A stretch of DNA of 64,000 nt from Desulfovibrio porci (GCF_009696265.1 NZ_VUMH01000001.1:186001-250000), one strand, 5' to 3'; shown: positions 19,391-29,018, counted from the stretch's first letter. Numbers and translations: made by a program. Notes: generated by a model not told the origin, from the sequence alone.

Positions 19391-19485
19391 TTACGAATTT
19401 ATATTCTTAAAGTTTGAGGACGCCCACTTCGGCGCTTAACAGCGCAAATGCATTGCGCTTACGCCTTTGTGGCGGGCGGCTGCGA
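19391..19485 (+). repeat. Dispersed repeat, copy A
   Basis: About 92 bp match copy B near 31.1 kb (inverted orientation) with few differences, including CACTTCGGCGCTTAACAGCG and TTGCGCTTACGCCTT. The AAGAATGTACATTCTT palindrome at its edge is degraded here. The core AGCGCAAAT...ATTGCGCT can form a small hairpin. It lies between hrpB and tatA, and similarity may begin as early as 19375. Confidence 0.75.
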
Positions 19486-19574
19486 GTGCAGCGCCGGAAT
19501 ATTTCAATATGCCCAACAGCAACATGCTCACGCAAACGCGCAACTGTCGGCAGCCCGGAGCTTCTTTCTCATGC

Positions 19575-19608
19575 AAAAAGGCCTGACAAAGCGATTCATC
19601 AGGCCTTT
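19575..19608 (-). terminator. Rho-independent terminator after tatA
   Basis: Minus-strand stem AAAGGCCTGA/TCAGGCCTTT with a T-run (TTTTT) directly after it, 33 bp past the tatA stop. Confidence 0.8.
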
Positions 19609-19640
19609 ACGCTCTCCGTCGAGCGAATCCGGGGACGCGG

Positions 19641-19841
19641 TCAACTGTCCGATTTGTGCTGAGCGCTTTTGTTTTTGCTGAAGGAAATATCGATTTCATC
19701 CGGCTCCGTGGCCGCCATCTTGAAGTTCTTGATGGCCTTGCCGAGCCCGGCGCCGATTTCAGGCAGTTTGTTCGTGCCGAACAGCACCATGACAACCAGA
19801 AGCACCACGAGTAAATGCGGTATGCTGAATAAATCCATCAT
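19641..19841 (-). CDS. tatA: Sec-independent translocase TatA/TatE
   Basis: A 66-residue twin-arginine translocase pore component. It has an N-terminal membrane helix ([21 protein letters not shown]), the conserved FG and [16 protein letters not shown] amphipathic helix, and a charged tail. The ATG at 19841 has AAAGGA 9 nt upstream; a second ATG follows immediately at 19838. It stands alone with its own promoter and terminator, and no tatB or tatC is near. Confidence 0.93.
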   Translation of the reverse strand: MMDLFSIPHLLVVLLVVMVLFGTNKLPEIGAGLGKAIKNFKMAATEPDEIDISFSKNKSAQHKSDS

Positions 19842-19903
19842 ATCAGGAGTTCCTTTGGGGTAAAAAGCCAAGCAAGCCGGAACAACCTCTCTCATTCCAG
19901 ATC

Positions 19904-19931
19904 AGCATATCCGTCCCCGGCATAAAAGCAA
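19904..19931 (-). promoter_or_regulatory. Candidate tatA promoter
   Basis: TTGCTT and TATGCT are 16 nt apart on the minus strand, about 65 bp before the tatA start. Confidence 0.45.
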
Positions 19932-19969
19932 GCCGCTTCTGAAGCCGTGCGCGCTTCCAGCGGGCGGGC

Positions 19970-20809
19970 TCAGCCCAAGCGCAGAATCATGGCCCCGCCC
20001 ATGACCAGCAGAATGGCCAGTACGCGGACCGGAGAGAGTTTTTCGCCAAGAAATACCACGGCCATGAGCATGCCGAAAATCACCGAGGTTTCGCGCAGGG
20101 CCGCCACCAGGGCAATGGGCGCCACGGTCATGGCCCAGATGGCGATGCCGTAGGAGCCCAGTCCTGCCAGGCCGCCGCTGATGCCCACCACGGCCCGCTT
20201 GCGCAGGTAATGCAGATAGTCTTTGCCGTAGCGGCCCAGCACGTAAAGGTGCAGAGGAAAGATGTTCAGAAAGAAAATCCAGCAGGTGTAGCTCACGCCG
20301 TCGCCGCTGGCGCGCGCGCCGTAGCCGTCGGCAAGGGTGTAGCCCATGATGACGAAGGAGGTGCGCAGGGAGTACAAAATGCCTTTAAGACCGGCCTTGC
20401 GGCTGAATTTCTGTTCCAGAGCAAGGGTCAGGATGCCCGAGCAGAGCAGCAGCACGCCGCCCCAGCCGGTGAGGCTCAGCGGCACCCCCAGAACGCAGAG
20501 CACCAGGGCCGTGAGCATGGGCGCGGTGCCGCGCATGATGGTGTAGCCCAGGGAAAGGTCCGCCACCTTGTAGGCCGCCGCGATGCAAAGATAATAAGTA
20601 AGGTGGCAACAGCAGGAGAGAGCCAGAAAGCCCCAGGCGCTTTTGTCCGGCAGGGGCAGAAAAGGCAGCAGACAGAGCGCGCCGAGGCCGCCGCCCAGCG
20701 CATTCATGGCGGACTCGTACAGTTTGTTGTCCCCGCCTTTGACGATGATGTTCCAGGAGGCATGCAGCAGGGCCGCGCCGAGCACAAGAAGAATGATCTG
20801 GCCGGACAT
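19970..20809 (-). CDS. EamA/DMT-family membrane transporter
   Basis: The 279-residue product has about ten hydrophobic helices in two EamA-like repeats (LLVLGAALLHASWNIIVKGG at the start; ALRETSVIFGMLMAVVFLGEK in the second half). Members export or import small metabolites; the substrate is not predictable here. GGAG lies 8 nt before the ATG at 20809. It lies 125 bp after the DUF362 ferredoxin gene on the same strand. Confidence 0.85.
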   Translation of the reverse strand: MSGQIILLVLGAALLHASWNIIVKGGDNKLYESAMNALGGGLGALCLLPFLPLPDKSAWGFLALSCCCHLTYYLCIAAAYKVADLSLGYTIMRGTAPMLTALVLCVLGVPLSLTGWGGVLLLCSGILTLALEQKFSRKAGLKGILYSLRTSFVIMGYTLADGYGARASGDGVSYTCWIFFLNIFPLHLYVLGRYGKDYLHYLRKRAVVGISGGLAGLGSYGIAIWAMTVAPIALVAALRETSVIFGMLMAVVFLGEKLSPVRVLAILLVMGGAMILRLG

Positions 20810-20934
20810 GAATGGCTCTCCAACTTGGGGCGAAACAGATGGCGGCGCGGAGTCGTTTCAGATGCGTGCCCGCGCGGGCGCTATGCGTAGAGGGACTGGC
20901 GGCGAACCTGATCAGGCCCGCCGCCGGTGAGGGA

Positions 20935-22029
20935 CTATATTTTTTCCAGCTTGTATTTGCGGCTGCCCAGGCCGATTTCCTCGCCGTAGCTCAACTGGAC
21001 GTCGCCGCGGGTATTGGGCCAGCGGGCCGTGAACTTGTCGGGCGCGCCGCCGTCCAACCCGGCGGCCAGGCTGGGAGCCTTGTTCACGAGGTCGAAACAG
21101 GCCTGGTCCAGGGCCACAGGATCGGTGGAAGCCAGGATGCCCAGATCAGGCACCAGCGGGGCGTCGCTCCAGGCCACGCAGTCGCAGTCCGGCGTGACGT
21201 TAAGCACGAAGTTAATATAGCAGATCCGCTTCTGGCGGCCTTTGACCACGCCGTAGGCGTATTCGGTAAGACGCTCGATGAAGGGGGTCATTTCCGTGGC
21301 CCAGTCGATACTGATGGCCTTGACCGGACAGACCGTAATGCACTCGAAACAGCCGATGCAGCGTTCCACGTCCACCTGGCTTTTCTTCTTGTGCAGGCTC
21401 AGGGCCTTTTGCGGACAGGCCTTGACGCATTTGCCGCAGCCCACGCAGGTTTTTTCATCCACATGCACGTGGGTGGCGTGCTGGTCCTTTTTGCCGCGCA
21501 CCGAGGCGCCGCCCATGGCCAGGTTTTTGATGGCCCCGCCGAAACCGGCCATCTCGTGCCCCTTGAAGTGCGACAGCACCACCATGGCGGGCGCGCGGCG
21601 GATTTCCGTGGCGATGTGGACTTCCTTGAAGTGCTTGGCCTTGATGCGCACGGGCACGTCGTTTTCGCCGTACAGACCGTCGGCCACAATAACCGGCGCG
21701 CGCACCACGGAGGGCGCGAAGCCGTGCAGATAGGCCGTCTGGAGGTGATCCACGGCATTGTGGCGGCTGCCGGAATACAGGGTGGTGGTATCCGTCAGGA
21801 AGGGCTTGCCTCCGGCGTCCAGAACCTTGTCCACCACCTGGCGCACGAGAGTGGGATTGAGGTGGGTGTCATTGCCGTATTCACCGAAATGGAGCTTGAT
21901 GGCCGTGAGGTCATTCTTCTTGATGACTTTTTTCAGACCCACGGCGTCGCAAAGGCGAGCCACCTTGGCGATTTTACTGTCTTCGTGTGAACGGCTGTGC
22001 ATATCCGCGTAATAAACGGTGGCAGGCAT
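20935..22029 (-). CDS. DUF362 protein with two [4Fe-4S] ferredoxin motifs
   Basis: The 364-residue protein combines a DUF362 domain (VYYADMHSRSHEDSK at the start; AIKLHFGEYGNDTHLNP) with two [4Fe-4S] motifs near residues 195-240, CVGCGKCVKACP and CIGCFECITVCP. There is no signal peptide, so an iron-sulfur electron carrier or redox enzyme in the cytoplasm is likely. GGAGGAG precedes the ATG. Its physiological partner is unknown; proteins of this type are common in anaerobes. Confidence 0.88.
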   Translation of the reverse strand: MPATVYYADMHSRSHEDSKIAKVARLCDAVGLKKVIKKNDLTAIKLHFGEYGNDTHLNPTLVRQVVDKVLDAGGKPFLTDTTTLYSGSRHNAVDHLQTAYLHGFAPSVVRAPVIVADGLYGENDVPVRIKAKHFKEVHIATEIRRAPAMVVLSHFKGHEMAGFGGAIKNLAMGGASVRGKKDQHATHVHVDEKTCVGCGKCVKACPQKALSLHKKKSQVDVERCIGCFECITVCPVKAISIDWATEMTPFIERLTEYAYGVVKGRQKRICYINFVLNVTPDCDCVAWSDAPLVPDLGILASTDPVALDQACFDLVNKAPSLAAGLDGGAPDKFTARWPNTRGDVQLSYGEEIGLGSRKYKLEKI

Positions 22030-22125
22030 AGGCTATCTCCTCCAGTGGATGTGTTTTTTCATTCTGGCACGATCGTATTTTCCAGGCAAGCGGGACGAAG
22101 AGCCGCGCCCGCGTTCCGGCGCGAA

Positions 22126-23250
22126 TCACCAGCCCCGGCAGCGAGGCCAGAGGGCCGTGACTTCCCGCTCCCGACAGACGTGATAGGCGTCAAAGGCGGC
22201 GGCGGCGGCGCAGGCGTGCGTCGGCAGAATGCGCAGTTGCGCGCCCACGGGCAGGGGCGGGCACATACCCTCGCGCGCGGCGATGATGCCGTGCTCCTGA
22301 TTGGTTTCCGCCACGCGCAGACCGGGCAGAAGCTTGCCGTCAACATCGCAGACCAGACCGTAGCCCTCGCGGGCGAAACGGCCCGGCAGTCCCGCGTCGC
22401 GTGAAAGAGCCGTCCAGCCGGCGTCCACCACCAGATTGCCGTCGCTTTTCCGGCGACCGATGACAGTACAGAGCACGGACAGGGCAATGTCTTCCACACG
22501 GCAGACGCCCAGCCCGGCCATGACCAGATCCTGAAACATGTAGACCCCGGCCCGCACTTCGCTGACGCCCGTGAAATCCCTGCCGAAAAAGGCCGTGGGC
22601 GTGGAACCCACGCTGACCACAGGACAGCCATGCCCGGCGGCGCGCAAGCGTTGCGCCGCGCTCACGGCCGCGTCGCGCTCCTGTTTCGCCAGGGCGGCGA
22701 AGGCTTCCGGACTCGGGGCGGCAAGATCATAGGCCGAACCGGCGTGGGTCAGCACGCCCAGCAAATTCTGGCCGGCCCTGGTCAGGACAGCCGCGCACTC
22801 CAGCAGTTCCGGATCATCGGGACGCAGACCGGAGCGGTGCCCGTCGCAGTCGATTTCCAGCAGCAGATCAAAGACGTGCCCGTGTTTCCCGGCAAAGGCG
22901 GCCAGCAGGCGGGCGTTCTCCGTGCTGTCCAGCAGCAGGGAAAGGCGTACGCCCCGCTCGCGCAGAATCATGCCCCGCGCCAGCTTGGCCGGAGCGACGC
23001 CCACAGCGTAGCAGATATCCGTGACGCCGTGTTCCGCGAAATATTCGGCTTCCGCCAGACTGGAAACGGTGATGGGCCCCTGCGGCGAGGCCATGCAGAG
23101 CCGGGCCGCGTCCATGCTTTTGCAAGTCTTGCAGTGCGGCCGCAGGTTCACGCCCAGGGCGCGCAGGCGTTCGTCCAGACGGGCGATGTTACGGCGCAGG
23201 CGCGCTTCATCCAGGAGCAGAGCGGGGGTGGGCAGGTGGTCTATATGCAC
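22126..23250 (-). CDS. D-serine dehydratase / D-threonine aldolase-like PLP protein
   Basis: A 374-residue fold-type III PLP enzyme with an alanine-racemase-like barrel. The PLP lysine is Lys41 in LRPHCKTCKS, a variant of the family RPHxKTHK motif. A C-terminal His-x-Cys pair in LPTHACAA matches the zinc ligands of D-serine dehydratase. It probably removes ammonia from, or cleaves, a D-beta-hydroxy amino acid. AAGGA lies 7 nt before the ATG. It lies 96 bp upstream of the DUF362 gene on the same strand; whether they share a transcript is unclear. Confidence 0.78.
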   Translation of the reverse strand: MHIDHLPTPALLLDEARLRRNIARLDERLRALGVNLRPHCKTCKSMDAARLCMASPQGPITVSSLAEAEYFAEHGVTDICYAVGVAPAKLARGMILRERGVRLSLLLDSTENARLLAAFAGKHGHVFDLLLEIDCDGHRSGLRPDDPELLECAAVLTRAGQNLLGVLTHAGSAYDLAAPSPEAFAALAKQERDAAVSAAQRLRAAGHGCPVVSVGSTPTAFFGRDFTGVSEVRAGVYMFQDLVMAGLGVCRVEDIALSVLCTVIGRRKSDGNLVVDAGWTALSRDAGLPGRFAREGYGLVCDVDGKLLPGLRVAETNQEHGIIAAREGMCPPLPVGAQLRILPTHACAAAAAFDAYHVCREREVTALWPRCRGW

Positions 23251-23515
23251 GGGCGTTCCTTTTGCTCTCCACAGATCATTTCATAAAATTGCCCACAGGC
23301 GATTCATGAAAATTACTTCGCCGTAAAAGGCGGCTTCTGCTCGATCACGGCAGCGTTGCCGCCGCGTCATGCTCTCGCCTGACAATAGAAGTCGGTCCAT
23401 GAGCGACTGCTGCGTCAACCGTTCCGGCGAAATCGGCCTACCGCAAAAGTCCCCGCCTGTAAACCGGGCCGGGCTCCCACAGTCGCCGGGGAGATCGATT
23501 ACGCGCCGTCCCATC
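23251..23515. other. Intergenic region between divergent genes
   Basis: This gap separates the minus-strand PLP gene from upp. Besides the upp promoter at its right end I see only short, unsupported open frames. Confidence 0.5.
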
Positions 23516-23544
23516 TTGACACGCCTGCTCTGGCGGCATAGGCT
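23516..23544 (+). promoter_or_regulatory. Sigma-70-type promoter for upp-uraA
   Basis: Perfect TTGACA and TAGGCT at 17-nt spacing, followed by an AT-rich leader of about 60 nt and GGGAGGGAG before the upp ATG. Confidence 0.65.
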
Positions 23545-23611
23545 AATAAATTAAGAATTGTAGTAAAAACAGTCTATTATATTCTCTTTATCCTTTTCCC
23601 GGGAGGGAGTT

Positions 23612-24238
23612 ATGGCCGTCTATGTGGTAAATCATCCTCTTGTGCGCCATAAACTGGGCATCCTGCGCATGGCGTCCACTTCCACCCGCGAATTCCGCAC
23701 CGTGGCCAATGAAGTGGCCCGCCTCCTGATCTATGAAGCCACCAAGACCTTCCGTACCGAAAAGCACACCGTGCAGGGCTGGGCCGGACCGGTGGAAGTG
23801 GAGGCCATTTCGGGCAAAAAAGTGACCGTGGTGCCCATTCTGCGGGCGGGCCTCGGCCTCATGGACGGCGTGCTGGACATGATTCCCGGCGCCAAAATCA
23901 GCGTGGTGGGCCTGTACCGCAATGAGGCCACGCTGGAGCCGGTGGAATATTACGTGAAGCTGGCCAAGGATCTGGAGCAGCGGCTGGCCATCATCCTGGA
24001 CCCCATGCTGGCCACCGGCGGTTCGTTGACCGCAACCATCGAACTGCTGAAAAAGCACGGCTGCCGCCGGATATGCAGTCTCAATCTGGTCTGCGCGCCC
24101 GAGGGCATCGCCAGGGTCGAGGCCGAACACCCGGATGTGGACATCTACACCGCCGCCATTGACGACCATCTCAACGAGAACGGCTACATCATTCCGGGCC
24201 TGGGCGACGCCGGGGACCGCATTTTCGGCACAAAATAG
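23612..24238 (+). CDS. upp: Uracil phosphoribosyltransferase
   Basis: Pyrimidine salvage enzyme joining uracil and PRPP to give UMP; 208 residues is the usual length. The PRPP loop is visible in [16 protein letters not shown], and [13 protein letters not shown] and the C-terminal [18 protein letters not shown] match the family. GGGAGG precedes the ATG. It forms an operon with the uracil permease gene 27 bp downstream. Confidence 0.97.
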   Translation: MAVYVVNHPLVRHKLGILRMASTSTREFRTVANEVARLLIYEATKTFRTEKHTVQGWAGPVEVEAISGKKVTVVPILRAGLGLMDGVLDMIPGAKISVVGLYRNEATLEPVEYYVKLAKDLEQRLAIILDPMLATGGSLTATIELLKKHGCRRICSLNLVCAPEGIARVEAEHPDVDIYTAAIDDHLNENGYIIPGLGDAGDRIFGTK

Positions 24239-24265
24239 CATAACCACGTACACGGGGGCGGGCGC

Positions 24266-25525
24266 ATGCATGCGGACAGCGGGCAACACGGCGGCACAGG
24301 CGTCAGCTATAACTTTCGTTTCAGGGACTGTCTGCTGGGCGCGCAAATGCTTTTCGTGGCCTTCGGCTCCCTGGTGCTGGTGCCGTTGCTCACCGGCCTG
24401 AACAGCAATGTGGCTCTGTTCACCGCCGGTGTGGGCACCCTGATCTTCCAGATCTGCACCCGCGGCAAGGTACCCATTTTTCTGGCCTCCTCCTTCGCCT
24501 TCATAGCGCCCATCATCTACGGCGCGCAGACCTGGGGCATGGCCCAGACGCTGGGCGGGCTGTTCTGCTCCGGTCTGGTCTATGTTCTTCTGAGCCTGTT
24601 GATCCGCTGGCGGGGCATGGGAATCATTCTGCGCCTGCTGCCGCCCATCGTCACCGGCCCGGTGATTGTGGTCATCGGCCTGGTGCTCGCGCCCGTGGCC
24701 GTGAACATGGCTCTGGGCAAGAGCGGCGACGGCGCGCAGCAGCTCGTGCCGGAAAATACGGCCATGATCATTTCCATGGCCTCCCTGGCGGCCACGGTGC
24801 TGGTTTCTTTGCTGGGGCGGGGCTTTCTGCGACTGGTGCCCATTCTCTGCGGCATCGCCGTGGGCTTCGCCGCCTCCCTCGCCCTGGGCGTGGGCGGCTG
24901 GGAAAAGGTGCTGGCCGCGCCCTGGCTGGCCGTGCCCGCCTTCACGTTTCCGGAGTTTTCCCTGGAACCCATCCTCTTTATCATTCCCATCACCCTGGCC
25001 CCGGCCATTGAGCATTTCGGCGACGTCATCGCCATCAGCTCGGTCACAGGCAAGGATTATCTCAAGGATCCGGGCATCAAAAACACCATGCTCGGCGACG
25101 GCATCGCCACCATGGCCGCCTGCGCCGTGGGCGGCCCGCCCAATACCACCTATTCCGAAGTCACCGGAGCGGTGACCCTGACCCGCGCCTTCAATCCCGC
25201 TGTGATGACCTGGGCCGCGCTCTGCGCCATCCTGCTCTCCTTTCTTTCCAAACTGGGAGCTTTTCTGAGTTCCATTCCCACGCCGGTCATGGGCGGGATC
25301 ATGATCCTGCTCTTCGGAGCGATCATGGTGGTGGGCCTGAATACTCTGGTCCGGGCCCGCGAAGATCTGATGGAAGCGCGCAACATGGTCATCGTGGCCC
25401 TGATCATCATTTTCGGCGTGGGCGGCATGCAGTTCAGCATCGGTTCCTTCAAGCTGGGCGGCATCGGTCTGGCCGCCGTGACCGGCGTGCTGCTCAACCT
25501 CTTTCTGCCCCAGCGACGGGAATGA
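24266..25525 (+). CDS. uraA: Uracil/xanthine permease
   Basis: A 419-residue membrane carrier of the NCS2 family with about 12-14 hydrophobic segments. It contains the family signature [18 protein letters not shown] and the [11 protein letters not shown] segment that helps form the substrate site. It follows upp by 27 bp, so uptake and conversion of uracil are linked. Substrate uracil is inferred from that context. Confidence 0.92.
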   Translation: MHADSGQHGGTGVSYNFRFRDCLLGAQMLFVAFGSLVLVPLLTGLNSNVALFTAGVGTLIFQICTRGKVPIFLASSFAFIAPIIYGAQTWGMAQTLGGLFCSGLVYVLLSLLIRWRGMGIILRLLPPIVTGPVIVVIGLVLAPVAVNMALGKSGDGAQQLVPENTAMIISMASLAATVLVSLLGRGFLRLVPILCGIAVGFAASLALGVGGWEKVLAAPWLAVPAFTFPEFSLEPILFIIPITLAPAIEHFGDVIAISSVTGKDYLKDPGIKNTMLGDGIATMAACAVGGPPNTTYSEVTGAVTLTRAFNPAVMTWAALCAILLSFLSKLGAFLSSIPTPVMGGIMILLFGAIMVVGLNTLVRAREDLMEARNMVIVALIIIFGVGGMQFSIGSFKLGGIGLAAVTGVLLNLFLPQRRE

Positions 25526-25664
25526 GGCCGGGAAGAAAGGCGCAGGCCATGCGCGGCGCAGCCCGGCTGCGGGCTGAAATCAGGACTAGGCCTTTTCCAT
25601 GGCGCGTGCTATCCTTTCTGCAACGCTGGATCAACAGCGAATGCATATAAGAGAGGTCTGAATC

Positions 25665-25826
25665 ATGACGGAAAAACGTAACGACCAATACACTACCTGC
25701 CCGGCCTGCAACGGCAGCGGCAAAAATAACGACGGCAGCGTCTGCAATGAGTGCAGCGGCAGCGGCAAGCGCCAGAACGCCTGCCAGGTTCCCGAAGGGC
25801 CGGAGCACACCGGCGTGTGCGATTAG
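25665..25826 (+). CDS. Small DnaJ-type CxxCxGxG zinc-finger protein
   Basis: A 53-residue product from an ATG at 25665 with GAGAGG 8 nt upstream to a TAG at 25824. It holds two CxxCxGxG motifs, CPACNGSG and CNECSGSG, in the arrangement of half a DnaJ zinc-binding domain, then a Cys near each end of the tail (NACQVP, GVCD). Zn binding and a redox or chaperone-accessory role are inferred. It has its own terminators and no J-domain partner nearby. Confidence 0.7.
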   Translation: MTEKRNDQYTTCPACNGSGKNNDGSVCNECSGSGKRQNACQVPEGPEHTGVCD

Positions 25827-25843
25827 AACAATCTGAAACTACA

Positions 25844-25912
25844 GCAAAGCGGCGGGGAAACCCGCCGCTTTGCGTGCAAGGCTCCCCCCGCTTTCCGGGG
25901 GAGCCTTTGTGT
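25844..25912 (+). terminator. Tandem hairpins after the zinc-finger gene
   Basis: The first is a perfect 13-bp stem with a GAAA loop (25844-25873). The second (25878-25907) pairs AAGGCTCCCCC with GGGGGAGCCTT and is followed by TGTGTTTTT, a standard terminator. They may also serve the convergent dctM transcript. Confidence 0.85.
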
Positions 25913-25931
25913 TTTTGCCGTGCGCCGGTGG

Positions 25932-27209
25932 CTACCGCAGCAGCTCGGGCAGGAAAGTGATTATGGAGGGGAAGTAGGTCAGCAAAATCAGGTCCACCAG
26001 CAGCATGATCAGGTACGGCATGACCTTGGCCGTGACCTTGTCGATGGACAGGCCGGTGATGGAGGCCACTACAAAGAGGTCCAGGCCCACGGGGGGCGTG
26101 ATGCAGCCGATAGCCAGGTTCACGACCATGAGCACGCCGAAGAACATGGGGTCGATGCCCATGCCCGTGGCCACGGGCAGCAGAATGGGCGTGAGAATGA
26201 CCACCGCCGCCGAGGCGTTGATCAGGGTGCCGATGAAGAGCAGCAGCACGTTGACGAGCATCAGGAAGACAATGGGACTGTCGGTGAGCGTGGCGAAGCT
26301 CTGGGCCAGCATGTGCGGCACCTGAGCGTTGGTCAGAATCCAGCCGAACAGATTGGCCGCGCCCACCACGAACATGATCATGGTGGTGTTGTAAGCCGCG
26401 CTGAGCAGGGTTTTGGGCAAGTGGGCCAGGGTCAGCTCCCTGTAGACGAAAAAGCCCACCAGCGCCCCATACACGGCGGCCACGGCGGCGGCCTCCGTGG
26501 GGGTGAAAATGCCCGTGTAAATGCCGCCGAGGATGATCACCGGCATCATCAGAGCCCAGAAGCATTCCTTGAAGGAACGCAGAACGCGCATGACAGAGAA
26601 GCGGCCTTCGCCCTGATAGCCGTTTTTCTTGGAGATGACCCAGCTCACCAGGCACATGGTCACGCCCATGAGAATGCCGGGCGCGAAACCGGCGATGAAC
26701 AGGTCGGCAATGGACGTATTGGCAATGGAGCCGTAGACCACCATGGTGATGGACGGCGGAATGACGATGCCCACCGTGCCGCCGCTGGCCACCACGGCCG
26801 CCGCGAAGGAACGCGGGTAGCCGCGCCGCTCCATCTCGTCGATCATGGACGCGCCGATGGCCGCCGTTGTGGCCGCCGATGAGCCTGACAGAGCGGCGAA
26901 AAACATGCCCGCCACAGCCACCACCAGAGCGAGGCCGCCTGCCAGCGCTCCCACCAGGGCCATGGAAAAATCAACGATACGGCGGGTCACGCCGCCGTCG
27001 GACATGAAGGCCCCGGCCAGCATGAAGAAAGGCACGGCCATGAAGGAAAAGGAATCCACCGAGGTGAACATGCGCTGCACCACCACAATGAGCGGCATAT
27101 CCAGCACGGCGTAGAGCACAATGGCCGAGGACAGGCCCAGCGCCACACCGATGGAGGCCCCGGTGGCCAGAATCAGCACAAAGGACGTCAGAATAACCCA
27201 CAATGTCAT
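25932..27209 (-). CDS. dctM: TRAP transporter large permease (DctM)
   Basis: The large membrane subunit of a tripartite ATP-independent periplasmic transporter, 425 residues with about 12 helices. GSSAATTAAIGASMIDEM and PPSITMVVYGSIAN near residues 110-160 are typical DctM segments. It follows dctQ by 9 bp and completes a dctP-dctQ-dctM operon. Sodium-coupled uptake of an organic acid is the family role; the ligand is not determined. Confidence 0.93.
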   Translation of the reverse strand: MTLWVILTSFVLILATGASIGVALGLSSAIVLYAVLDMPLIVVVQRMFTSVDSFSFMAVPFFMLAGAFMSDGGVTRRIVDFSMALVGALAGGLALVVAVAGMFFAALSGSSAATTAAIGASMIDEMERRGYPRSFAAAVVASGGTVGIVIPPSITMVVYGSIANTSIADLFIAGFAPGILMGVTMCLVSWVISKKNGYQGEGRFSVMRVLRSFKECFWALMMPVIILGGIYTGIFTPTEAAAVAAVYGALVGFFVYRELTLAHLPKTLLSAAYNTTMIMFVVGAANLFGWILTNAQVPHMLAQSFATLTDSPIVFLMLVNVLLLFIGTLINASAAVVILTPILLPVATGMGIDPMFFGVLMVVNLAIGCITPPVGLDLFVVASITGLSIDKVTAKVMPYLIMLLVDLILLTYFPSIITFLPELLR

Positions 27210-27218
27210 GGCCGCCTC

Positions 27219-27698
27219 CTACTTCAGTTCCGCGGCGGGCGTTCTGAGAACGCGCGCGAGGTTGCCGATGACATAGAGCAGCATGACGCCGCAGCCGAAG
27301 GGAATGACCACGTAGACCCAGGACATGGGAATCATCATGGCCGGAGAGGTCTGGAAGTCGGCCAGCGCCACCATGCGCGCGCCGTTCCAGACCATGATGG
27401 ACAAAAAGGCGATGGAAAAAATATCAGCAAGGATATTGAGCGTCTTCAGCATGCGGCCTTTGACGCGGCTGGTCAGGGTTTCAATGCACATGTGACCGCC
27501 GTAGCGGGCCACCAGCGGCAGGGAAAGAAAGACCACCCAGACGAAGAGGTAACGCGCCAGCTCTTCCCCGAAATGCGGGGTCCAGCCGAAAACGTAGCGC
27601 GTGATGACCTGCCCGAAAACCAGCAGTAGCATGGCCGCGTTGGCCACGATCACCAGCGTCTTGAGCAGATTCTCAAAAAATTTGAACAACGAAATCAT
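27219..27698 (-). CDS. dctQ: TRAP transporter small permease (DctQ)
   Basis: The 159-residue small membrane subunit has four helices, including LVIVANAAMLLLVFGQVITRYVFG and WTPHFGEELARYLFVWVVF, which match DctQ. The ATG at 27698 is chosen because GGGGAG lies 5 nt upstream. It lies 185 bp downstream of dctP, across a strong hairpin, and is tightly linked to dctM. Confidence 0.92.
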   Translation of the reverse strand: MISLFKFFENLLKTLVIVANAAMLLLVFGQVITRYVFGWTPHFGEELARYLFVWVVFLSLPLVARYGGHMCIETLTSRVKGRMLKTLNILADIFSIAFLSIMVWNGARMVALADFQTSPAMMIPMSWVYVVIPFGCGVMLLYVIGNLARVLRTPAAELK

Positions 27699-27830
27699 GT
27701 GAACTCCCCGGCTGCCGACGCGATGACTCAACGGGGAACGGAGCGGGCTTCGTGCTCGCTTCCCAAGACCTTCATACGCGCGCCGCGTTTCTTCCCGCGC
27801 CCCGGCGGCAGCCTGCGCCGGGCGGAAGAA

Positions 27831-27860
27831 CCGGCGGGGTTCCGTCTGGAACCCCGCCGG
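27831..27860 (-). terminator. Intercistronic hairpin between dctP and dctQ
   Basis: A perfect 13-bp GC-rich stem (CCGGCGGGGTTCC and its complement, 4-nt loop) lies 24 bp after the dctP stop. There is no T-run on the minus strand, so it probably stabilises the dctP message or attenuates rather than fully ends transcription. Confidence 0.6.
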
Positions 27861-27883
27861 AAAAACCCCTGAACGCCGCGCGC

Positions 27884-28855
27884 TTACTTGACGGCCAGGA
27901 TAGCCTTGATGTTCGCGTCGCCGAAGCGCTTGGTATAGATGTCCCACACGCCGTGCGTGGCCTTGGCGAAGGCTTCCTTGTCCACGTCGTCGTTGACCTG
28001 GCTCTTGCCGCTGTCAAGAATGGTCTTCATGAATTTGCCTTCCAGGTCGCGGCAGAGCTGGCGCTGCCAGTCTCGGGTATCTTCAGCAGCCTTGCGCACG
28101 ATCTGCTGCTGCTCGGGGCTGAGCTTCTTCCAGGCGATGGTGCTGATCAGCACCGGCTCGGGGGCATAGGTGTGGCCCGTGAGGGAGATGTACTTCTGCA
28201 CTTCATAGAAACGCTTGGTGGCAATATGGGCCAGGGGATTTTCCTGACCGTCGATGACGCCTTTCTGCAGCGCGGTGTACAGTTCGCTCATGGCCATGGG
28301 GGTCGGGCTCGCGCCCAGGGACTTCATCATTTCAATGTACACGGGCTGTTCCATGACGCGGAACTTGAGGCCCTTCATGTCTTCGGGCTTCCGGATGGGG
28401 CGGACGTTGTTGGTCATGTGGCGCACGCCGTTTTCCCAGATGGCCAGGGTGATCATGCCGCGGGCCTCGCCCTTTTTGCACAGTTCCATGCCCACGGTAT
28501 CCAGGGCCTTGTAGGCGTGCTGCACGTCGCGGAAAATGAAGGGCAGGTCAAAAACCGACACTTCGGGCACAAAGTTGCCCAGCACGGCCGTGCCCGTGAG
28601 GGTCATGTCCACGGTGCCGAAGGTCAGGCCTTCCACAAGATCGCGCTGGTTGCCCAACTGGCTGGAAGGGTACACCTTGATTTCCACTTCGCCGTTGCTG
28701 CGCTCTTTCACCAGTTTGGCGAAATGGTCGGCGCCCTGACCGTAGGGATTTTCAGGCTCGGCAATGTGTCCCAGTTTCAGGGTAACGGGCGCGGCCAGGG
28801 CCAGAGATGCGCCGAGCAGCAGAATGGCCGCGGCGGACACGAGGGTACGGAACAT
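27884..28855 (-). CDS. dctP: TRAP transporter solute-binding protein (DctP)
   Basis: Periplasmic receptor of 323 residues with a signal peptide (LVSAAAILLLGASLALA, cut before APVTLKLGH). GHIAEPENPYGQGADHFAKLV, LPFIFRDVQHAYKAL and GVIDGQENPLAHI match the DctP/TAXI-type binding family; a ligand-carboxylate Arg is likely in KFRVMEQPVY. The ATG at 28855 has GGGAG 6 nt upstream. First gene of the TRAP operon; C4-dicarboxylate or another organic acid is the likely ligand. Confidence 0.93.
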   Translation of the reverse strand: MFRTLVSAAAILLLGASLALAAPVTLKLGHIAEPENPYGQGADHFAKLVKERSNGEVEIKVYPSSQLGNQRDLVEGLTFGTVDMTLTGTAVLGNFVPEVSVFDLPFIFRDVQHAYKALDTVGMELCKKGEARGMITLAIWENGVRHMTNNVRPIRKPEDMKGLKFRVMEQPVYIEMMKSLGASPTPMAMSELYTALQKGVIDGQENPLAHIATKRFYEVQKYISLTGHTYAPEPVLISTIAWKKLSPEQQQIVRKAAEDTRDWQRQLCRDLEGKFMKTILDSGKSQVNDDVDKEAFAKATHGVWDIYTKRFGDANIKAILAVK

Positions 28856-28989
28856 ACACAACTCCCTTGCAAGAATGCGGGTTATGAATCTGGAGCCGGG
28901 CTTCCGACAATGCCGCAAAAGACGCCGTCGCTTCCGCAACAGTGTCCGCGCACAGGGGAAACCGCACTCCATGCGTTTATAATTCTAAC

Positions 28990-29018
28990 TATGTAGCCTC
29001 GCGCCTGGTATCTGGCAA
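28990..29018 (-). promoter_or_regulatory. Candidate promoter for dctPQM
   Basis: TTGCCA and TACATA are 17 nt apart on the minus strand, about 135 bp upstream of dctP. The rest of the 331-bp gap to the divergent dGTPase gene holds no recognised element. Confidence 0.45.
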
